Shown piece after piece: positions 49,524 through 62,994 of a DNA stretch of 64,000 nt; position 1 is the stretch's first letter, and every line of letters begins with the position of its first letter. Origin of the DNA: Euonymus europaeus (lineage: Eukaryota > Streptophyta > Magnoliopsida > Celastrales > Celastraceae). The stretch lies in assembly GCA_963580455.1 (NCBI GenBank), contig OY756958.1, positions 24,812,501-24,876,500 of the forward strand. The letters are read 5' to 3'. Both the position numbers and the translations under genes were made by a program. The notes under the pieces were generated by a model that did not search any database, was not told the DNA's origin, and saw only the letters and a program-made list of their open reading frames with translations.

Positions 49524-52500
49524 TTTTTGGGTTCAAAGAAGCAGCTTTGTTTTTGGTGGAAGGATGTGAAGTGAATTTCTGCAGTATTGGGAAAGAAAAA
49601 GCACGAGCAAAGGAGAGCTTTCAGCTTCATTTGTGGAGTACAATGAGAGACTCTGGGAGAGAGAGAGAGCGAGAGAAACATTCCAAGGTGGAAAGTCTCA
49701 ACGATCCGTTGGAGTCGGAGGGAAATTCGTTGGGAGCGCCAGAGAGGTTTCTCTCTATAAATTTGTGCGAGGATCCAATGGATCTTGATAAGCCTTTTGA
49801 CAATGGGCCTGTCGCGAGAGGAACCCGATCAATCTTTTTACATGATGAATTGTGTGGCCCAATTTTTTCTGATAGGATGGTTCGAATTTGTGTTTAAGCT
49901 TCTCTATGGGCTTAAAGTTTAGACCCATTCAAATGACTCAATACTCCAGATGTTGGGCCAAATATAGGACGTGGCAAGTCAGATATTTGGTGGGGTTTAT
50001 AATTGCTGCTTATAAAGTAGTGAAAATTTTATTATTTTTAATTTAAAAGATAAAATAAAAATTACATGATAGTATGAGAACTGTGAGTTATACTATGTTA
50101 TTTTACAACTTTTTATTTTTAGTAATTTTTTTGTTTTATTATAAATATGTATATTTATATATTACTTAATAAAAATAAATAAAGAAAAAACACGTTTCTT
50201 AATTAAGCTTTAACTCTAAGTTTTTTTTTCTAGACTTCTGGAGTTTAGAGCAACTACAAAAACAAATTTTTGCTTGCCAATAAAATTATATATTGGATAT
50301 CACTCCTATTAGACAAAAAGTCAAGCCACATATTTATCCACATCAATAAAACACGTCTCTTAATACAGTCATATTAGCAAAACACAAATTTCTATACATT
50401 TTTTCTTCTCAATAAAAGTCCAACATTTTACTCTTTCATTCAATTTTTAACAAAATTACACAAAAATTAATATTAGATCTTACATCTCTTACAAAAAATC
50501 AAATCACATATTCACCCACATCAACAAAATATATCTCCCACATCACTGAAACACATTTTTCAACGACAAAAACACATAATCTCATACATTATCTCTTCTC
50601 CAAAATATCAAAAATAGCCACAATTTAAGTGAGCACCAGTAGTAAAAATAATTAATTTATTCATTCGAAAAGGCGTGGTCTTTGTTGTGGAGTGGGAAGC
50701 TTTGCGGATAGAGCGAGTTTTTGTCGGAAACGACGACAAATTTATTAGGCCTTATCCAAAACAGACATGGACCCTAAACGTAACCAACTTGGGCCCCGTA
50801 TTCATTACCAGATTGTACAAAGTAGAAACGTAAATTCAGGAGACAAGACAGCGTTCGGGGATGTGAGTGAGGAATTGATTTTTGTCCAGACAACATCTTG
50901 TTAGCATAAGATGTCAGTCCCCTAAAAGACCCAGTCCCAAACCCAGATTTCCTGCAAAATTGTTGTGTCTGAACCAGTTTTATATGCCGAATAATATTAT
51001 TCTAGCAATGCCACCTTTCACCCCTTTGATCACTGATACACACAGAACTCTATACATAAAGTATAGATTGCAGGGTCCACCATTTCTTCTTCAACAAAAA
51101 AAAAACAACTCTGCCAACAGTAGAGCTACATGAAACAAAACAATTATATATCTACTGACCAACGGAAGAGACAATTCAGAGGGCAGCTTCACTCTTTCAA
51201 AAGTGCACGTTGGAGAAATAAAGACAACAATTTTACGTAACAAAAATAAATAAAACCAATTTTTCTTAAAAGTTCGTCGTCTTCCCCACTCAGATTTTGG
51301 GGCCACCACATTAACATCAATATATCAATATATTTATAGGCAATGCAGACACACGTCTCTTTGCAGTCTCTCAAGTCTCAACACAGACGGGGCTCGCCTC
51401 TCTGCATATATGAGAGACACATTTCACAAAACCAGAAAGCTTGTTGGGTCCACCTAGTTAATAATGCCTACAAAAGAAACTTTACCTTCCTATTTTTGCT
51501 GGCCCTCACTAAATGGTTTTAACGCGACTACTAGTACACCCCAAGAGGCCCTAGCTAACTCCATCCGCAGTGTTCAGAGAGACGGCTAAATAGATCAGAG
51601 ACAAAATGGAAGGTCGGTAATACTAATTAATCTCCCTTCTATGTGATTAGAAATTAAGGTTATTCGAAGACTTGTCATTTGAACTGCTTCTATAAAAAGC
51701 TTAAGAGTCTATATAACAAACAAACATTGCTTTTTTGTCAGTGTTCATGCATGTGTAATGTATACATGTGTATGTGACAAGTAAGATCAAAGATTTCTCC
51801 GTACACGAGGTATTAGAGACATTAGTCTTGGTGGTGGTAAAACATGCATGAGAATCAGGAGAAAAAGATGAAAGTTTCTGAACAAACAACATACGCATGA
51901 GGTCATTCTCACAAATAAAAACATACCTTGTAAACTAGGCAGAAACTACTTTTCTTTTGCATTGGGAAAGAGGGATGATCTAAAATACCTCCTAGTTTTC
52001 ATCTCTGGTTCAGTTTCTGCTATATTGACATGCCTTTTCATGGCGCATAAGACATGTACAGAACAGAAACATCAAATATGGTACTACTTTGGTGAAACAT
52101 TTACAGTAAACTGTAGTTCCAGTACAATCCAGAGAAAGCAAAGCACAAAAATACATGAGACAGATTTTGGAGAATATTGCCAAGTAACTTTTAGCCAATA
52201 CAAGGAATGACTACAAGAAAGCACTTGATCCAGTATTTCATCCATTTTAAGGAAATGACTTGCAAGTTAAAGAAACACTATAGGACATGCAAGAATTTAA
52301 GGTCAAGTTGTTGAGTTATGCCATGGATTTGACTGATGGGGTTTCCACTTAATTTCCAGCTGAATATAACAAAGCAATCACCAATTGGCATCATTGAGGT
52401 ACAAATTAAGGAGAAAACAATAGGCATGCATTATAGAGCTCCTTTGGACACCCATGGCATGAACATCTAGGGCACAATTAAATTAGTTTTAATTGTGTCA

Positions 52501-54709
52501 AAACAAAATATAAGATGAATGGTTTTTTCTGGACAAACTATAACCAATAACAACAGAATATTTGTGCACACAAGACAAGTTTACCTGATAAAGAGTATCT
52601 CACATACGCGGTGCATAAACCGAAATCAATATGAATGCTCATGCATTTTGAATCAAGTAAACACAATATGCATGCCTGTTCTGTGCCGCCCACCTTGTTT
52701 GTGCATGAAGTGAAAGCATACATCTTATTTGTGTATCCGAATGTTTCCTTTAAGGTTGAAAGTAAAATTCTAAAATCAGGTATATGACCCATGAAGATGT
52801 ATGATTTCGAGTGTTGAGCTAGCAAGAAATAACATATCCAAAAAAATAAATGTAACAAAAATGCCAGTGTTTCATTGGATGTATGGCCACACGATAAGAG
52901 ATGATAATAAATGTGCTAAGTAGATCTAAAGTAGGATTAACACAAAACTAAAGATAAGTTGTGAGGATTTTTTTTTATTTTTTTTAGATGCTATGGATAT
53001 GTACAACGTTGAGATAACAGTGCAGCGGTGAGAACAATCGATAAAATTTGTATAGGAGAGTAGAAAACCAAAGTAAAATACCTCAGAAGACACGACTAGA
53101 AATGATAAGAAACAAGGAAAAAAAACAGATAACAGAAAATGATGAATGATGAAAGTACAATCCTAGATAGAAATGATGGAGAAAACAAATATATATAGTC
53201 GATTTCCATTAATTTTCTCATGGACTCATGTAACCAACCCCAAACTTATTAGATAAAGACTTTAATAATGATAATGGTGATGTAAACACGTATGATCTTG
53301 ACAATACTCATTAGTACCCTGACCATTTTGCAGCTCTATTTTTCTCATTTAGAAATCAAAGTTCTGCCTATGTGCATGTAGCATCACATTTAACTTAAGA
53401 ATTCTACGGATGTGCCATCACTTAAAATAGTAGAAAATCTAAATTCAAAAAAACAGATGGATGATAATGCATCATATATATATAAGGTTCTCGGAGTCAT
53501 AAATATTGATATTGTCATGAACATTTTCATGGGTGAAATACATGCCCAAGTTCTTTAATTTCCCTTTTTGTCACCCTTTTCGCATATACATATGGCTATA
53601 TATAAAAAAATGAGTGTGAATTCACGTACATATGTATGTATGTAAGCACGTATACATGCACCTATATATGTAGTAAAAAGGATGCACCTATCCTATAGGT
53701 AATATATTTATAGGCAATAATAAAGCCCAGCCATGTAATAGAGGTTTGTAATATCAAGAATATTCATGCACGTATAAAATTGAATCATTTGGTAATATAT
53801 ATCATTTTCAAACCCAAACCCTTGCTTAAATTTCATTAACAAATCATAATTAAGAAACCCTAGTTGTTTATTGGGAAAAGATAAATCATGAAAGCATAAG
53901 CTATACATGCATTATAAAGAACCAAACATGCCAATGCGTCAGATACATAAGGGGCATGGAGAAGGCAATTTTCTCATGATCTCTCTTCCTACAGAGAAAT
54001 ATCTTGTTGCTCCCGAGTGCATTAAACAAAAGCAGGTGATAAGTTAACTTTCCCATTTTATCATCAAAGTCACATCAGTGGATGACTACTCCACGTAATA
54101 AAAGATGAAGAAATGCAAAATGTGCATTTAATATCCACATGAAATTGCATTGACAATACAGAGGGAAAGAGAGAGAGAGCGCTTTGGGTTTCACCTTTTT
54201 AGCTTGAATTCTCATGCATGCCTAGCTGTCTCGCGCCCCATACCGCGTTCGAGTTAAAAGATGTTCTCTTTGTTGTTGTTAGTCCAACCATAGACGAAAC
54301 ACATTTTCAACAAGCAAACACACGCGGGGCCATACAGGAAAATCAAAACGCCAACTCCCAAAGTCACCCAACCACAATGCGAACAAAATGCAAAATACAA
54401 CACAACAATAACAAAACACAAACTACAGGCTATACACATCTGGGAAGAAAAAAATTAAACAGCTTCTCCATAAACAAACGAGATTATTAGGACCGAACTA
54501 AGCATTGAAAATTTTGCAAGCAAAAGAAGACTTTTTTTCTATTTTTCATGGATAACTTTAACTCCTACTCCAATTGGTTATAAAAATGTACTACAATTAC
54601 AATATTTATTATCACCAATACACCATTAGATATAGCAAATAACTGACTACAAAGTTGGAGAGAGAACGAGAGAGGGAAACGAAGAACAATGTAGGTGGTT
54701 AATTTCATT
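49524..54709. other. Intergenic DNA between PMT27 and the SHI/STY gene
   Basis: The first ~250 bp is the PMT27 leader and promoter; a GA-rich run lies at 49655-49675. A MITE-like block lies at 50246-50640. The rest (to 54709) has no supported gene. Small frames there (for example 51962-52210 and 52538-52858) oppose one another on both strands. TA-rich simple repeats occur near 53470 and 53590-53660. Confidence 0.55.
50246..50640. mobile_element. MITE-like block related to family 2
   Basis: Begins GAGTTTAGAGCAACTAC and contains CACATCAATAAAACACGTCT followed by CTTAATACAGTCATATTAGC. These words also appear in family-2 copies and, inverted, at 62460-62760. The borders are uncertain. Confidence 0.5.
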
Positions 54710-56037
54710 TCATGATCTTGGGTTATTTGGGAAGAACTGCGTACCAGCCATGAAAGTGTTGAGCGGAGCTGGGTACAGGCTAGAAAGATCAAGAAACGGC
54801 GCCGTACTCGGCACACCAGTAGTTGCAACAGTACTCGAGGTGCCGGCTTCGATAAGATTCAGTGGTTGAAGTCCGCCCGAGGAAGTCTCTCCAGCCGGCA
54901 CATAACTACCTTCAGGCCCTTGATCGTAGATGATACCCTTGAAAACATGCCCTCCTATGTTCACAGCTGTCTGATACGCGTACTGATCGTCCGTATCATC
55001 TATGTTGCTCACTCGTACACATTGAAACACCGCAGACGAACTCACCTCAGCCGGAAAATTCCCCAGCTCCAACCCTAACAAACACAAAGTTTTCGATTAA
55101 ACAATAGCGTCCACACACGGTTAGCATGTTAGAGATAGGTGCGTTTTAAAGTAAATATATATATCATGTATATATAGACACGCAAAGAGGGGAAATAGTT
55201 TCTTCCCCGAAAATCGACTGCGTCAGGATACTAAACAACAGTGTTTGTCAAAGTTGAAAAGAAAAGCTGATTGAGGTTGATTTCATAGCACACGCAATTG
55301 ATACGGTGCCACTAAAATTCTTCTGAAGAGTCAAGTCAATGTTATGCTGCTGTGAATGCGACTGAATAATGAAGCAAGTGCAAAAAGAAATGTACACCGC
55401 TACATGACAAGGAGGAATCAAGAAAGGATCGAAAAATAATGGATAGAGTACCAGAAGAACTGGGATTTTCTCTCTGTCGTTTGGAATTTTCTCCGTCGAG
55501 TTGAAGTTGTTGATGGTGGTGTTGCGAGTTTTGAAAAGTTGCGAGTTGTTGTTGCCGTTCGCGGCGTTTAGCGGCAGGAACCCAAGTGCTTCTAAGATGT
55601 GTGTGGCAATCGAATCCGCGACTCTTACAGCAAGTCCTGCACCGCATATGAAGGCAGTCTTTCTTGGCTTGATTTCCGCAATCTTGGCAGCTAATGCCTC
55701 CGCTTCCCGCGGTGCTTCGAATCATCATCAACGCCGATCTCGATGAGGATTCATCAGAGGCGTTGATCGAGGTTCTCCGAGATCCAACGGCTAGAGATGC
55801 GGCTGATGTGTAGAGATCATGTTGGTGTACCGGATTGCTGTTGTGTCCTCCACCTTGCTGTTGCCAAAGTTCGAAACCCTTGTTGTTGAGGTCTTCATGA
55901 TCTCTGTACCAGAACCAGCTCTCTTGAGGAATCTCCGTTGGTGGAGGATTGTTCGGGGTCTCGTCCTCTTCTGCGTCGACACAGGTCGTTCCTCTTCCTC
56001 CTCCTACACCTACACCTAATGAGAAAAAACCTGCCAT
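54710..56037 (-). CDS. SHI/STY (SRS) family RING-like zinc-finger transcription factor
   Basis: Two exons, 56037-55452 and 55074-54710, join in phase across a 377-bp GT..AG intron and encode 316 residues. The N-terminus MAGFFSLG is the SHI/STY signature. The zinc finger at about residues 117-147 reads [12 protein letters not shown], then [16 protein letters not shown], followed by [13 protein letters not shown]. The second exon holds the IGGH dimerisation region ([20 protein letters not shown]). SHI/STY proteins activate auxin-biosynthesis genes such as YUCCA and shape gynoecium, stamens, roots and vegetative growth. The IGGH domain mediates homo- and heterodimers. The leader upstream (56040-56540) is rich in CT runs, a common plant promoter feature. 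The exact paralogue (SHI, STY1, SRS5) is not settled. Confidence 0.95.
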
Positions 56038-57170
56038 TGTAATTGCCCCTCTAAACCTCTCCCGGAACTCAACTGGAGGTCCAATTCCATATCAGAACTC
56101 AAAATCGCGACTGCTTATTTCTCGAATTTTCCTGATGAAATCGCGGTGCACTTGAATTTTTGCTGAAATTGCTGTTTCTTGTAGTGCTTGCCGTACGTAT
56201 ATTATGAGGAGGTATGAGACTATGAGTCGTATGCGAGGTGAGTGCCTTGAATTTGCTTCTCTCTGGTTGCTGTTCACGGTTGTTTTGTTTTAAGCCATTT
56301 AAGAGACAGAATTACAGCACTGTCTGCAACGCCGCCATGCCTCTCTCTATCTCTCTCTGTCCTCTGCAACTCCCATTTATTTCTCACTCACCTTTCATCG
56401 ATCCTAGCTCTCTTTCTAATTTCTTGCAGGTTAGACGCCTTCTTTTAGCTCTGAAGTCTGAACAGCGCCTCTCTCTTGTGCTCTCTCTCACTAATTACTC
56501 TCTCTATCTTTCTCACACGCACACTCTCTCTCTCCCACTCTCTTTCTTTGTTGCTATAAACTGCGTCTATTCGTTATTGGCTATGGATGTCGCGATCTCA
56601 TCGCGCAAATGGGGAGGTTAATCGACCGATGTACCTTCTTATGGTGAAATATCTAATGGTCCATGTTCTGACACGTGGCAACCTAAAAGCTTTTTAGCTA
56701 CTCTCGTCCCTTGGACCGGAAAACCCGCTATTTTTTTATTTTGCGTAGCATTTTATTTAATTTTAATTTAAGCTTTTTTTAAAGGAATTTAAATTTAAGT
56801 TTTTAATGTGCTAATTTGTCACCAATTTTACGGAATTACCTGACCTTTTTATTGCATGGAACATATAAAAAGGCTCGCGTTACCACGAGCAAAGCCAAGT
56901 TTCGCCCATTGCTGAACGGACACCTGTCAGAGTTAGTCGGTTAGGGACATTTTTGTCACATCACATTGTTTGACGCGACTATTGGATTTTTGCAAGTATA
57001 ATCTGACAATAGAATTTTGGGATTTACATGCTAGATTTTAGGGTCTTGGAGAATTCTCATTGGTTTATATCGTGGTGCATAGGACGGATGATTTATTTCT
57101 ACTTCAAGTAGAAGCTCAAACCAGCGAGAGATATGTTTCTTGATTTTGTATGGTTTTGTGAGGGCAAAGG
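56038..57170. other. Promoter/leader of the SHI/STY gene and upstream flank
   Basis: CT-dinucleotide runs at 56341-56362 and 56462-56545 on the plus strand become GA runs on the gene's strand. An ATAATATACG word on the minus strand near 56200 could be a TATA-like element. A 127-codon frame here follows the CT repeats and is not credible as a gene. Confidence 0.45.
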
Positions 57171-57591
57171 TAGGGGTATAAACAAGTCGACTCTTTGAAA
57201 GTTCGAGTAATTCTTAAATGAGTCTTGCTTGAATTTGACTATTTAAAAGTTTGATAAATCACTAAATAAGTCGAGTTTGAGCTTAATAATAATGATGATA
57301 CTTAATGAGTTACTGATTTACACATGAATAGTTTATTACATTCAAACATAAATTGAAAATTAAAGAACTATTATACACACGTATATATAAATATATATTT
57401 ATATATATAATCGAGTTGTATCAACGAACTAGTTAGCGAGTCTTAACGTGCTGAGCTTTGTGATGTTCAAGCTCAGCTCATTTATGAATCGAGCTTTAAA
57501 ATCAAGTATAAATCAATTCGAACACGAACGAGTTTTTTTTCGAGCCGAACACCGAGCCGCTCATGAGCAGCTTAGCTCGTTTGCAGCCCTA
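57171..57591. mobile_element. hAT-type MITE with perfect 8-bp target duplication
   Basis: The 421-bp element begins TAGGGGTATAAACAAG and ends AGCTCGTTTGCAGCCCTA, imperfect inverted repeats of the TAGGG...CCCTA type. It is flanked on both sides by GGCAAAGG (57163-57170 and 57592-57599), the 8-bp duplication diagnostic of hAT insertions. It has no coding capacity. Confidence 0.88.
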
Positions 57592-57822
57592 GGCAAAGGA
57601 CAATGTCATGGACCTGCTTTTTGTGAGGGGTTAAGACTTTAAGAACCTCATTATGCAGTGGGTTTAGACTCGATACAAAATTGATGACATGTTTGTGTGC
57701 GGATTTAGGGGAGGTCCAGTGATAAATATCATTGGACTCAATCGATGTTGCACTTAAGCTGACAAATTAATCTAATGGTTTAAAATATATCTCTTGTTTC
57801 CAATTCTAAAACTTAGACCCTC

Positions 57823-57948
57823 TCCAAGAAACCCAATGTCTCTTTTTTTTTCTGCGTTCGATTACTTCATTGAAAATCCCAAATCCTCTTCAAGAAACCC
57901 AACTTCTCTTCTTTTTTGTTTTCGATTACTTCAAAGAAAACCCAAATC
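57823..57948. repeat. Two-copy tandem repeat (~65 bp)
   Basis: AAGAAACCCAA ... TTCGATTACTTCA ... AAAA(T)CCCAAATC occurs twice in a row (57823-57889 and 57891-57948), with small indels in the T tract. Function unknown. Confidence 0.75.
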
Positions 57949-60172
57949 ACTCGAGAATTCTCTTCATCAAAACCAATTCCAAATCCAAAATGCATCCCTT
58001 GACTATCCCACTTCCGAATCGGCTTAGATTCTATTTTAGTCCCACCAAAAAGGAACTCTTTATTGTTTTATATTACTAAATGGAGGTTTGGGACCAAAAC
58101 CATCAAGGAAGTCAAGCTTTACGGTGAAACAAATATTCAGACCCTGCTCAATATCAGTGCTGGTTTTAAAGAGTGCTACTTCTACGTATTTGTTGAGTTG
58201 AATAAACCCAAAGTTAGGAAATATTTTGATTGAAAGTCAATGATTTACATTTTAAGAGAGAAAATGTGTTATATTTTAAGGCGTCAGATTAATCTAACGA
58301 CTTGAGTGAAACACCGGTTACCACTGTCCTCGTCCAGATCCTTCGTTTTGACAGAGTGTGTTGATCACGAATTAAGATTTGATCCAATATGCGATTTTTG
58401 TGACAACTGAGATGAATTGGTCTCGATCATCCAAAAAAATGTTCATCGAACATTATGATCTTTATGCGGTTCATGTTAGTGTGTGTGCTATTTATACTAA
58501 TTAGTATTACATTGGACTTGATAAATTATTTGGAAAGACGATCGATACAAATATATATATTTGAAATTTATATATGTCAATTAAAGAACCATGATGCTTC
58601 ATTATAAACAACAAAAATAAGATAAATACAGATTAGATCATAGTAATTTGGAATTTTACATCATTTTTTTCATATCGGTGTGGAATCTTTATATTATTAT
58701 TTAATAAAGAGAGCTAGATTTGGAATGAAATATAAAGGCTCTTTTTTTTAATATTCATTTATCCAAAGAGTACTTAAACAATAATCATGCTCAATGGAGG
58801 GGAACACAGCGCCGTCCTGAGAGAACTTCATCCTTTTAATTACTTTTTTATATTCTTTTTATTCCCTCGGAAAAATTTAAATGTGTTTGGTTTGTTTATG
58901 TTTTTTCTTCTGTACTTTTTTTCTCAACTTTATCTTTGTTTCTCCTGTTTTAGGATTTATTTTATGTTTTTCAAAAAAATACATTAAAAAAATTAAACAT
59001 ACCAAACACAATTTATCCTTATAATTATTTTTCATTTTTTTGATTTTTTCATTTGATTCTAAGGTTTTACCAGTCGTTTGTTATGTAGAATGGTTTGAGT
59101 GAGAATGAGAATGAGATTCTGATTTTCACGTTTGATATGTATAAACACTGGGAATGAGGCAAAAAAAAATTATGGAAAAAAACTACAAAAATAAAGGGCA
59201 TTAGAGTCATTTTTGCATCAATTCTATATGGAATGATGTATTCCCATCAAATTAAGATGAAATGGGAATGAAGAGAGAGTGTGAAATGGGAATGGAATCA
59301 GTCATCCCATTCCATCAAAAAATAGCACACCAAATGATAGAATAAAATGAGTCATTCCTTATTCCCTTCTTGTTCCCTCTATATTCTCATAATCAAACAT
59401 CACCGAGTTTTAGGATAACCTTACTAGTTTTCTAATATATAAAAATTGTAAATTTGCACAAATTATTCTAATTTATTATGAAACGGATCCATAATCCAAC
59501 AAAATTAAAAATAAAAGTGTGTTTTTAACACGTGTCTAAGAAATTGTACAACGAAGGAAATAAAATGATGCAGAACATATATTAACCTATGCAATTGATG
59601 AATACATTTTCTTAACCTATGTCATTTGAACATATATTAAAAAAAACTAAAATAAAATACGGAGTCGTTTCAATCCACTTGCATAGAAAGGAGCGTGTTC
59701 ATTGACCTAGCAATCATGTCTGAAGAGATCGAGGAAGTAGGGTACCCTAGAATGTTAATTGTGTGAGGAAGAACGAAGGAAGAGGATTTACAGATTACTG
59801 GCTCGGGAATGTGGTCCCTATGCTTACATGGACATGTGCCACAAAAGGCTACGGAGGGCCCACATGCATGCGTTGGGGTCTAATCTTGGCCTTCATCGAT
59901 CACATTAACCTTTTTGAATGGACGGTGGCTTAGTTGGCATGATATGATTTTTGTTTTGATTGCATCAAGGATTTCTTTGGTTTTTATTTTTAAAAATTGT
60001 TTGGTTCATTTAACCTTGAACGACAACACATACACATATAGTCAAAATGGGTACTATTGGCATCTATAGAAGCACATGGGGCTATATTATTATTACCCAA
60101 TTTCTTTCATTTGTTTATTATGAAAATTTTAATATTGTAGCCCCCTTATATATATATATATATGTATATATA
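57949..60172. other. Intergenic DNA with a probable MITE
   Basis: No gene was recognised. At about 59075-59405 the ends GTTTGTTATGTAGAATGG and CATAATCAAACATCACCGAG are inverted-repeat-like around GAGAATGAGAATGAGATTC and GAATGGGAAT-type words, as in common plant hAT MITEs. That boundary is tentative. Confidence 0.5.
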
Positions 60173-60645
60173 TGAATTCTGATATATATACTTAAAATGT
60201 GCGCTTAATTTTTTAAGTCTAAGATTCTTTTTTTAAAAAACTTAGGAAATTATATCTGTCTTCTGATCGATTTTACGAATTAAATGATATATTTTTTGTT
60301 CGAAACAAAAATTAAAATATAATGTGAAGAGTGTATAAAATGTTTTGTGTTTTATATCTAACGATTTAGAATTATTAATTTTATTTTGAACAAAAAATAT
60401 ATGGTTAGAGTTACAAAAAATCGATCAAAAGATAAATATATTTTTTAATTTTTTTAAAAAAATGTCTTATACTCTAAAAGGTTAAGTGCACATTTTGAAT
60501 ACACATATAAGAATTCCCCCCATAGATATATATAGAATATAGTCAAAATACGTACGATTGGCAATTTGGCATCTATAGAACCACATGGGGCCATATTGCT
60601 CAATCTCTTGATTTGTTTATTATGAAAATTTTCATTGTAGCTACA
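60031..60645. repeat. Direct repeat pair flanking a MITE
   Basis: 60031-60140 and 60542-60645 share GTCAAAATnnGTACnATTGGC, GGCATCTATAGAA, CACATGGGGC and TTTGTTTATTATGAAAATTT in the same order. Between them lies the inverted-repeat element at 60173-60516. Confidence 0.75.
60173..60516. mobile_element. MITE with ~55-bp imperfect terminal inverted repeats
   Basis: The left end reads GAATTCTGATATATATACTT, then AAAATGTGCGCTTAATTTTT. The right end in reverse complement reads GAATTCTTATATGTGTATTC, then AAAATGTGCACTTAACCTTT. The interior is AT-rich and also partly palindromic. No target duplication can be resolved in the surrounding TA repeats. Confidence 0.75.
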
Positions 60646-61779
60646 TACATACATATATATATACACACACACACACACAAACAATATGTGATTTTTTTTA
60701 CAATAATTTATTCATATTTATTGTAGGGTTTTATTTGTATGGTGATTGTTTGTTCCTTATCACTCGCCTAGATAAAAAAATTCAATCCCCACTTCGTCAA
60801 AAATCATCTTATCAATCACACGAGGCTATAGAACAAAATAAATAAATTAAATCCAAACTCTCTGTATTATCGGGATTGGATTCATTTGCTTTTTTAAAAC
60901 TCCTGAATTCAAGTCTGGTTTCATCTGGTTACATAAACATCGATATTCCTAATCATATTTCGTTCTAAACAAAAGATAAGCCCTAAACTAAAGACACATC
61001 ACTCTCACAGTCACAAATGCAGAGAGAGAGAGGGGGGGGGAAGTGGACCACCACGAACACTTAAGAAAGTCTGCATGTGCATTAATGCTATTTCTGGATT
61101 AATAATTAAGTCAATTAATCTGTATATATTGAACCTAAAGACAGCTCCTTAAATGAAAACTATTACTTTATTTTTCTTCGGTGGGAAAAAAATATTTTAA
61201 AGAGAGTTATGTACGATGGTCCTACTACACACAGATATATATAAAATATATGTGTGTAAAACGTATGTGAGCTTGACTTGCATACAGAAGATAATCAGTC
61301 ACACCCGTGACTCACGCATGCAAACCTTTTTATTTCATATATATGTATAAGTTTTAATTGATATATATATATATGCATTTACTGTCACGTGTATAAAAGT
61401 TTTGTTAATACTAGTCAATAATCGTAGTCCATGATCGATTAACCCTAGGATACAATATTGATTGAAATGGGAAGAGGCCAGAAGTCAGAAATTTTCACAC
61501 AATCTAATATCTGTCTAATTTGATTGAAAGTTGTCTGCCACGCGCATCAAGGAAGAGGTGAAGAATGAAGAAAAGAGAGTTTGGTTTGTGCGAGTCCCAA
61601 TAACTCCCTCTCTCCCCTCACTCTCTTTCTGTGATTCTCGAGCCCTGTGTTTGTCTCCATGGTTGACTACCTTCGGGTTGCCCTTTTTACTTTCTATACT
61701 GTTGACACACAGATAGCATAAGAAAACGCGTTTATTAATTATTGAATGTATTTATTATCATTGTCTTCAAATTTTTTTG
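60646..61779. other. Intergenic DNA, no gene seen
   Basis: TA and CA dinucleotide runs lie at about 60655-60678 and a G-run at 61033-61040. There is no supported reading frame. Confidence 0.5.
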
Positions 61780-62044
61780 GTCGGTCCAACTTTTATTATA
61801 GTAAAACACGACTTTTAATACAGTCATATCAACCAAATATATATTTTGATATAATTTTTTTCAATTTTCATTTACAAACACTCTAAATATCAAACATCAA
61901 CACCATTTATCTTATATTTTTCCTATCATATTTCACTTTTTTCTACCATTTTACACTTTTTTCAATACAATTTTTTCAAATCACTCCCTCTGCACACTCC
62001 AAAATTTCCAGCGTCGTCATTTTCAAGTGTCTCATTCTTGCTCT
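61780..62044. mobile_element. MITE family 2, copy 2
   Basis: Shares the ordered words AATACAGTCATATCAA, AACACTCTAAATATCAAACA, CAACACCATTT and GCACACTCCAAAATTTCCAG with 45223-45500. The terminal repeats are less clear than in copy 1. Confidence 0.7.
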
Positions 62045-62199
62045 TACTGTTGCAATTACAATAGTTGCAACCTAATCGCCACCAACCTTGTTTTTCGATT
62101 TTTCTATTAAAAGAAAAATTATCTTTCAATATAATTATATCAACAAAATGTATTTTTTAATAAAATCTTATTAGTCACACTATTAGGCCCTGCAATGGT

Positions 62200-62451
62200 A
62201 CACTCCCTCTGTTTTTAAATAATTATTATTTTAAAAATTTATTTTTATCTCAAAATATATTTCATTTTATAAATTCAAAGCATAATTAATATTTTTTTCT
62301 TCCAAATTTAACACTATTCTTATTTTTCATTAAGAGCTTAATAACTACACACATTAAACATTTATTTTTTACTAATATTATATTTAAGAATTTTCTTAAT
62401 TATTATGTAAAAACTTTAAACGACACTTATTTGAAACGGATAGAGTATTTG
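62200..62451. mobile_element. Stowaway-type MITE
   Basis: The left end reads ACACTCCCTCTGTTTTTAAA. The right end in reverse complement reads AATACTCTATCCGTTTCAAA. CTCCCTCCGTTTC is the classic Stowaway terminus. It sits inside an older MITE-like block that continues to about 62760. Confidence 0.7.
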
Positions 62452-62910
62452 TAGGAAGGATGAATAATATATGACAATGTGTATTTTTGTTGATGTGGTT
62501 GTATTGAAAGACGTATTTTGCTGATGTGGATGACTTGACTTTTTGTTAAAAAATATAGGACCCAATATTGATTTTGGCGTAGTCTTGTTGGGGAAGGGAT
62601 AAAATAATATAAGAGTGTTTTGTTAATGGTTTTGTATTAGAAAATGTGTTTTGTTAATATGACTGTAGATATGTGTTTTGCTGATTTGATTGTATTGAGA
62701 GATGTGTTATGTTGACGTAATTGTATTAAGAGATATATGTTTTTATAATAGAAATGGGATCCATTTTGTGATTTTAATGGGCCACTAAATTGACATTGTT
62801 GCAAAGACTTAACTTTTCATTACTCTCTATTTTTTTGACTAAAATTAATTATGATCTCGTCTATATTATCCAAAAATCAAGCCATATTAATAAAATACGT
62901 TTATCAATAT

Positions 62911-62994
62911 AGTTACATTAATAATTAATGAACTATTAATTTTGACGCCATTAGTTACATTAATAATTAATGAACTATTAATTTTGACGCCATT
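62911..62994. repeat. Perfect 42-bp tandem duplication
   Basis: The 42-bp unit beginning AGTTACATTAATAATTAATG and ending TTTTGACGCCATT occurs twice back to back (62911-62952 and 62953-62994) with no difference. It could be a very recent duplication or an assembly artefact. Confidence 0.9.

Noticed and set aside
56238..56621. 127-codon open frame, plus strand
   Set aside because: Driven by CT repeats in the SHI/STY leader and promoter; low-complexity Leu/Ser/Thr translation without family match.
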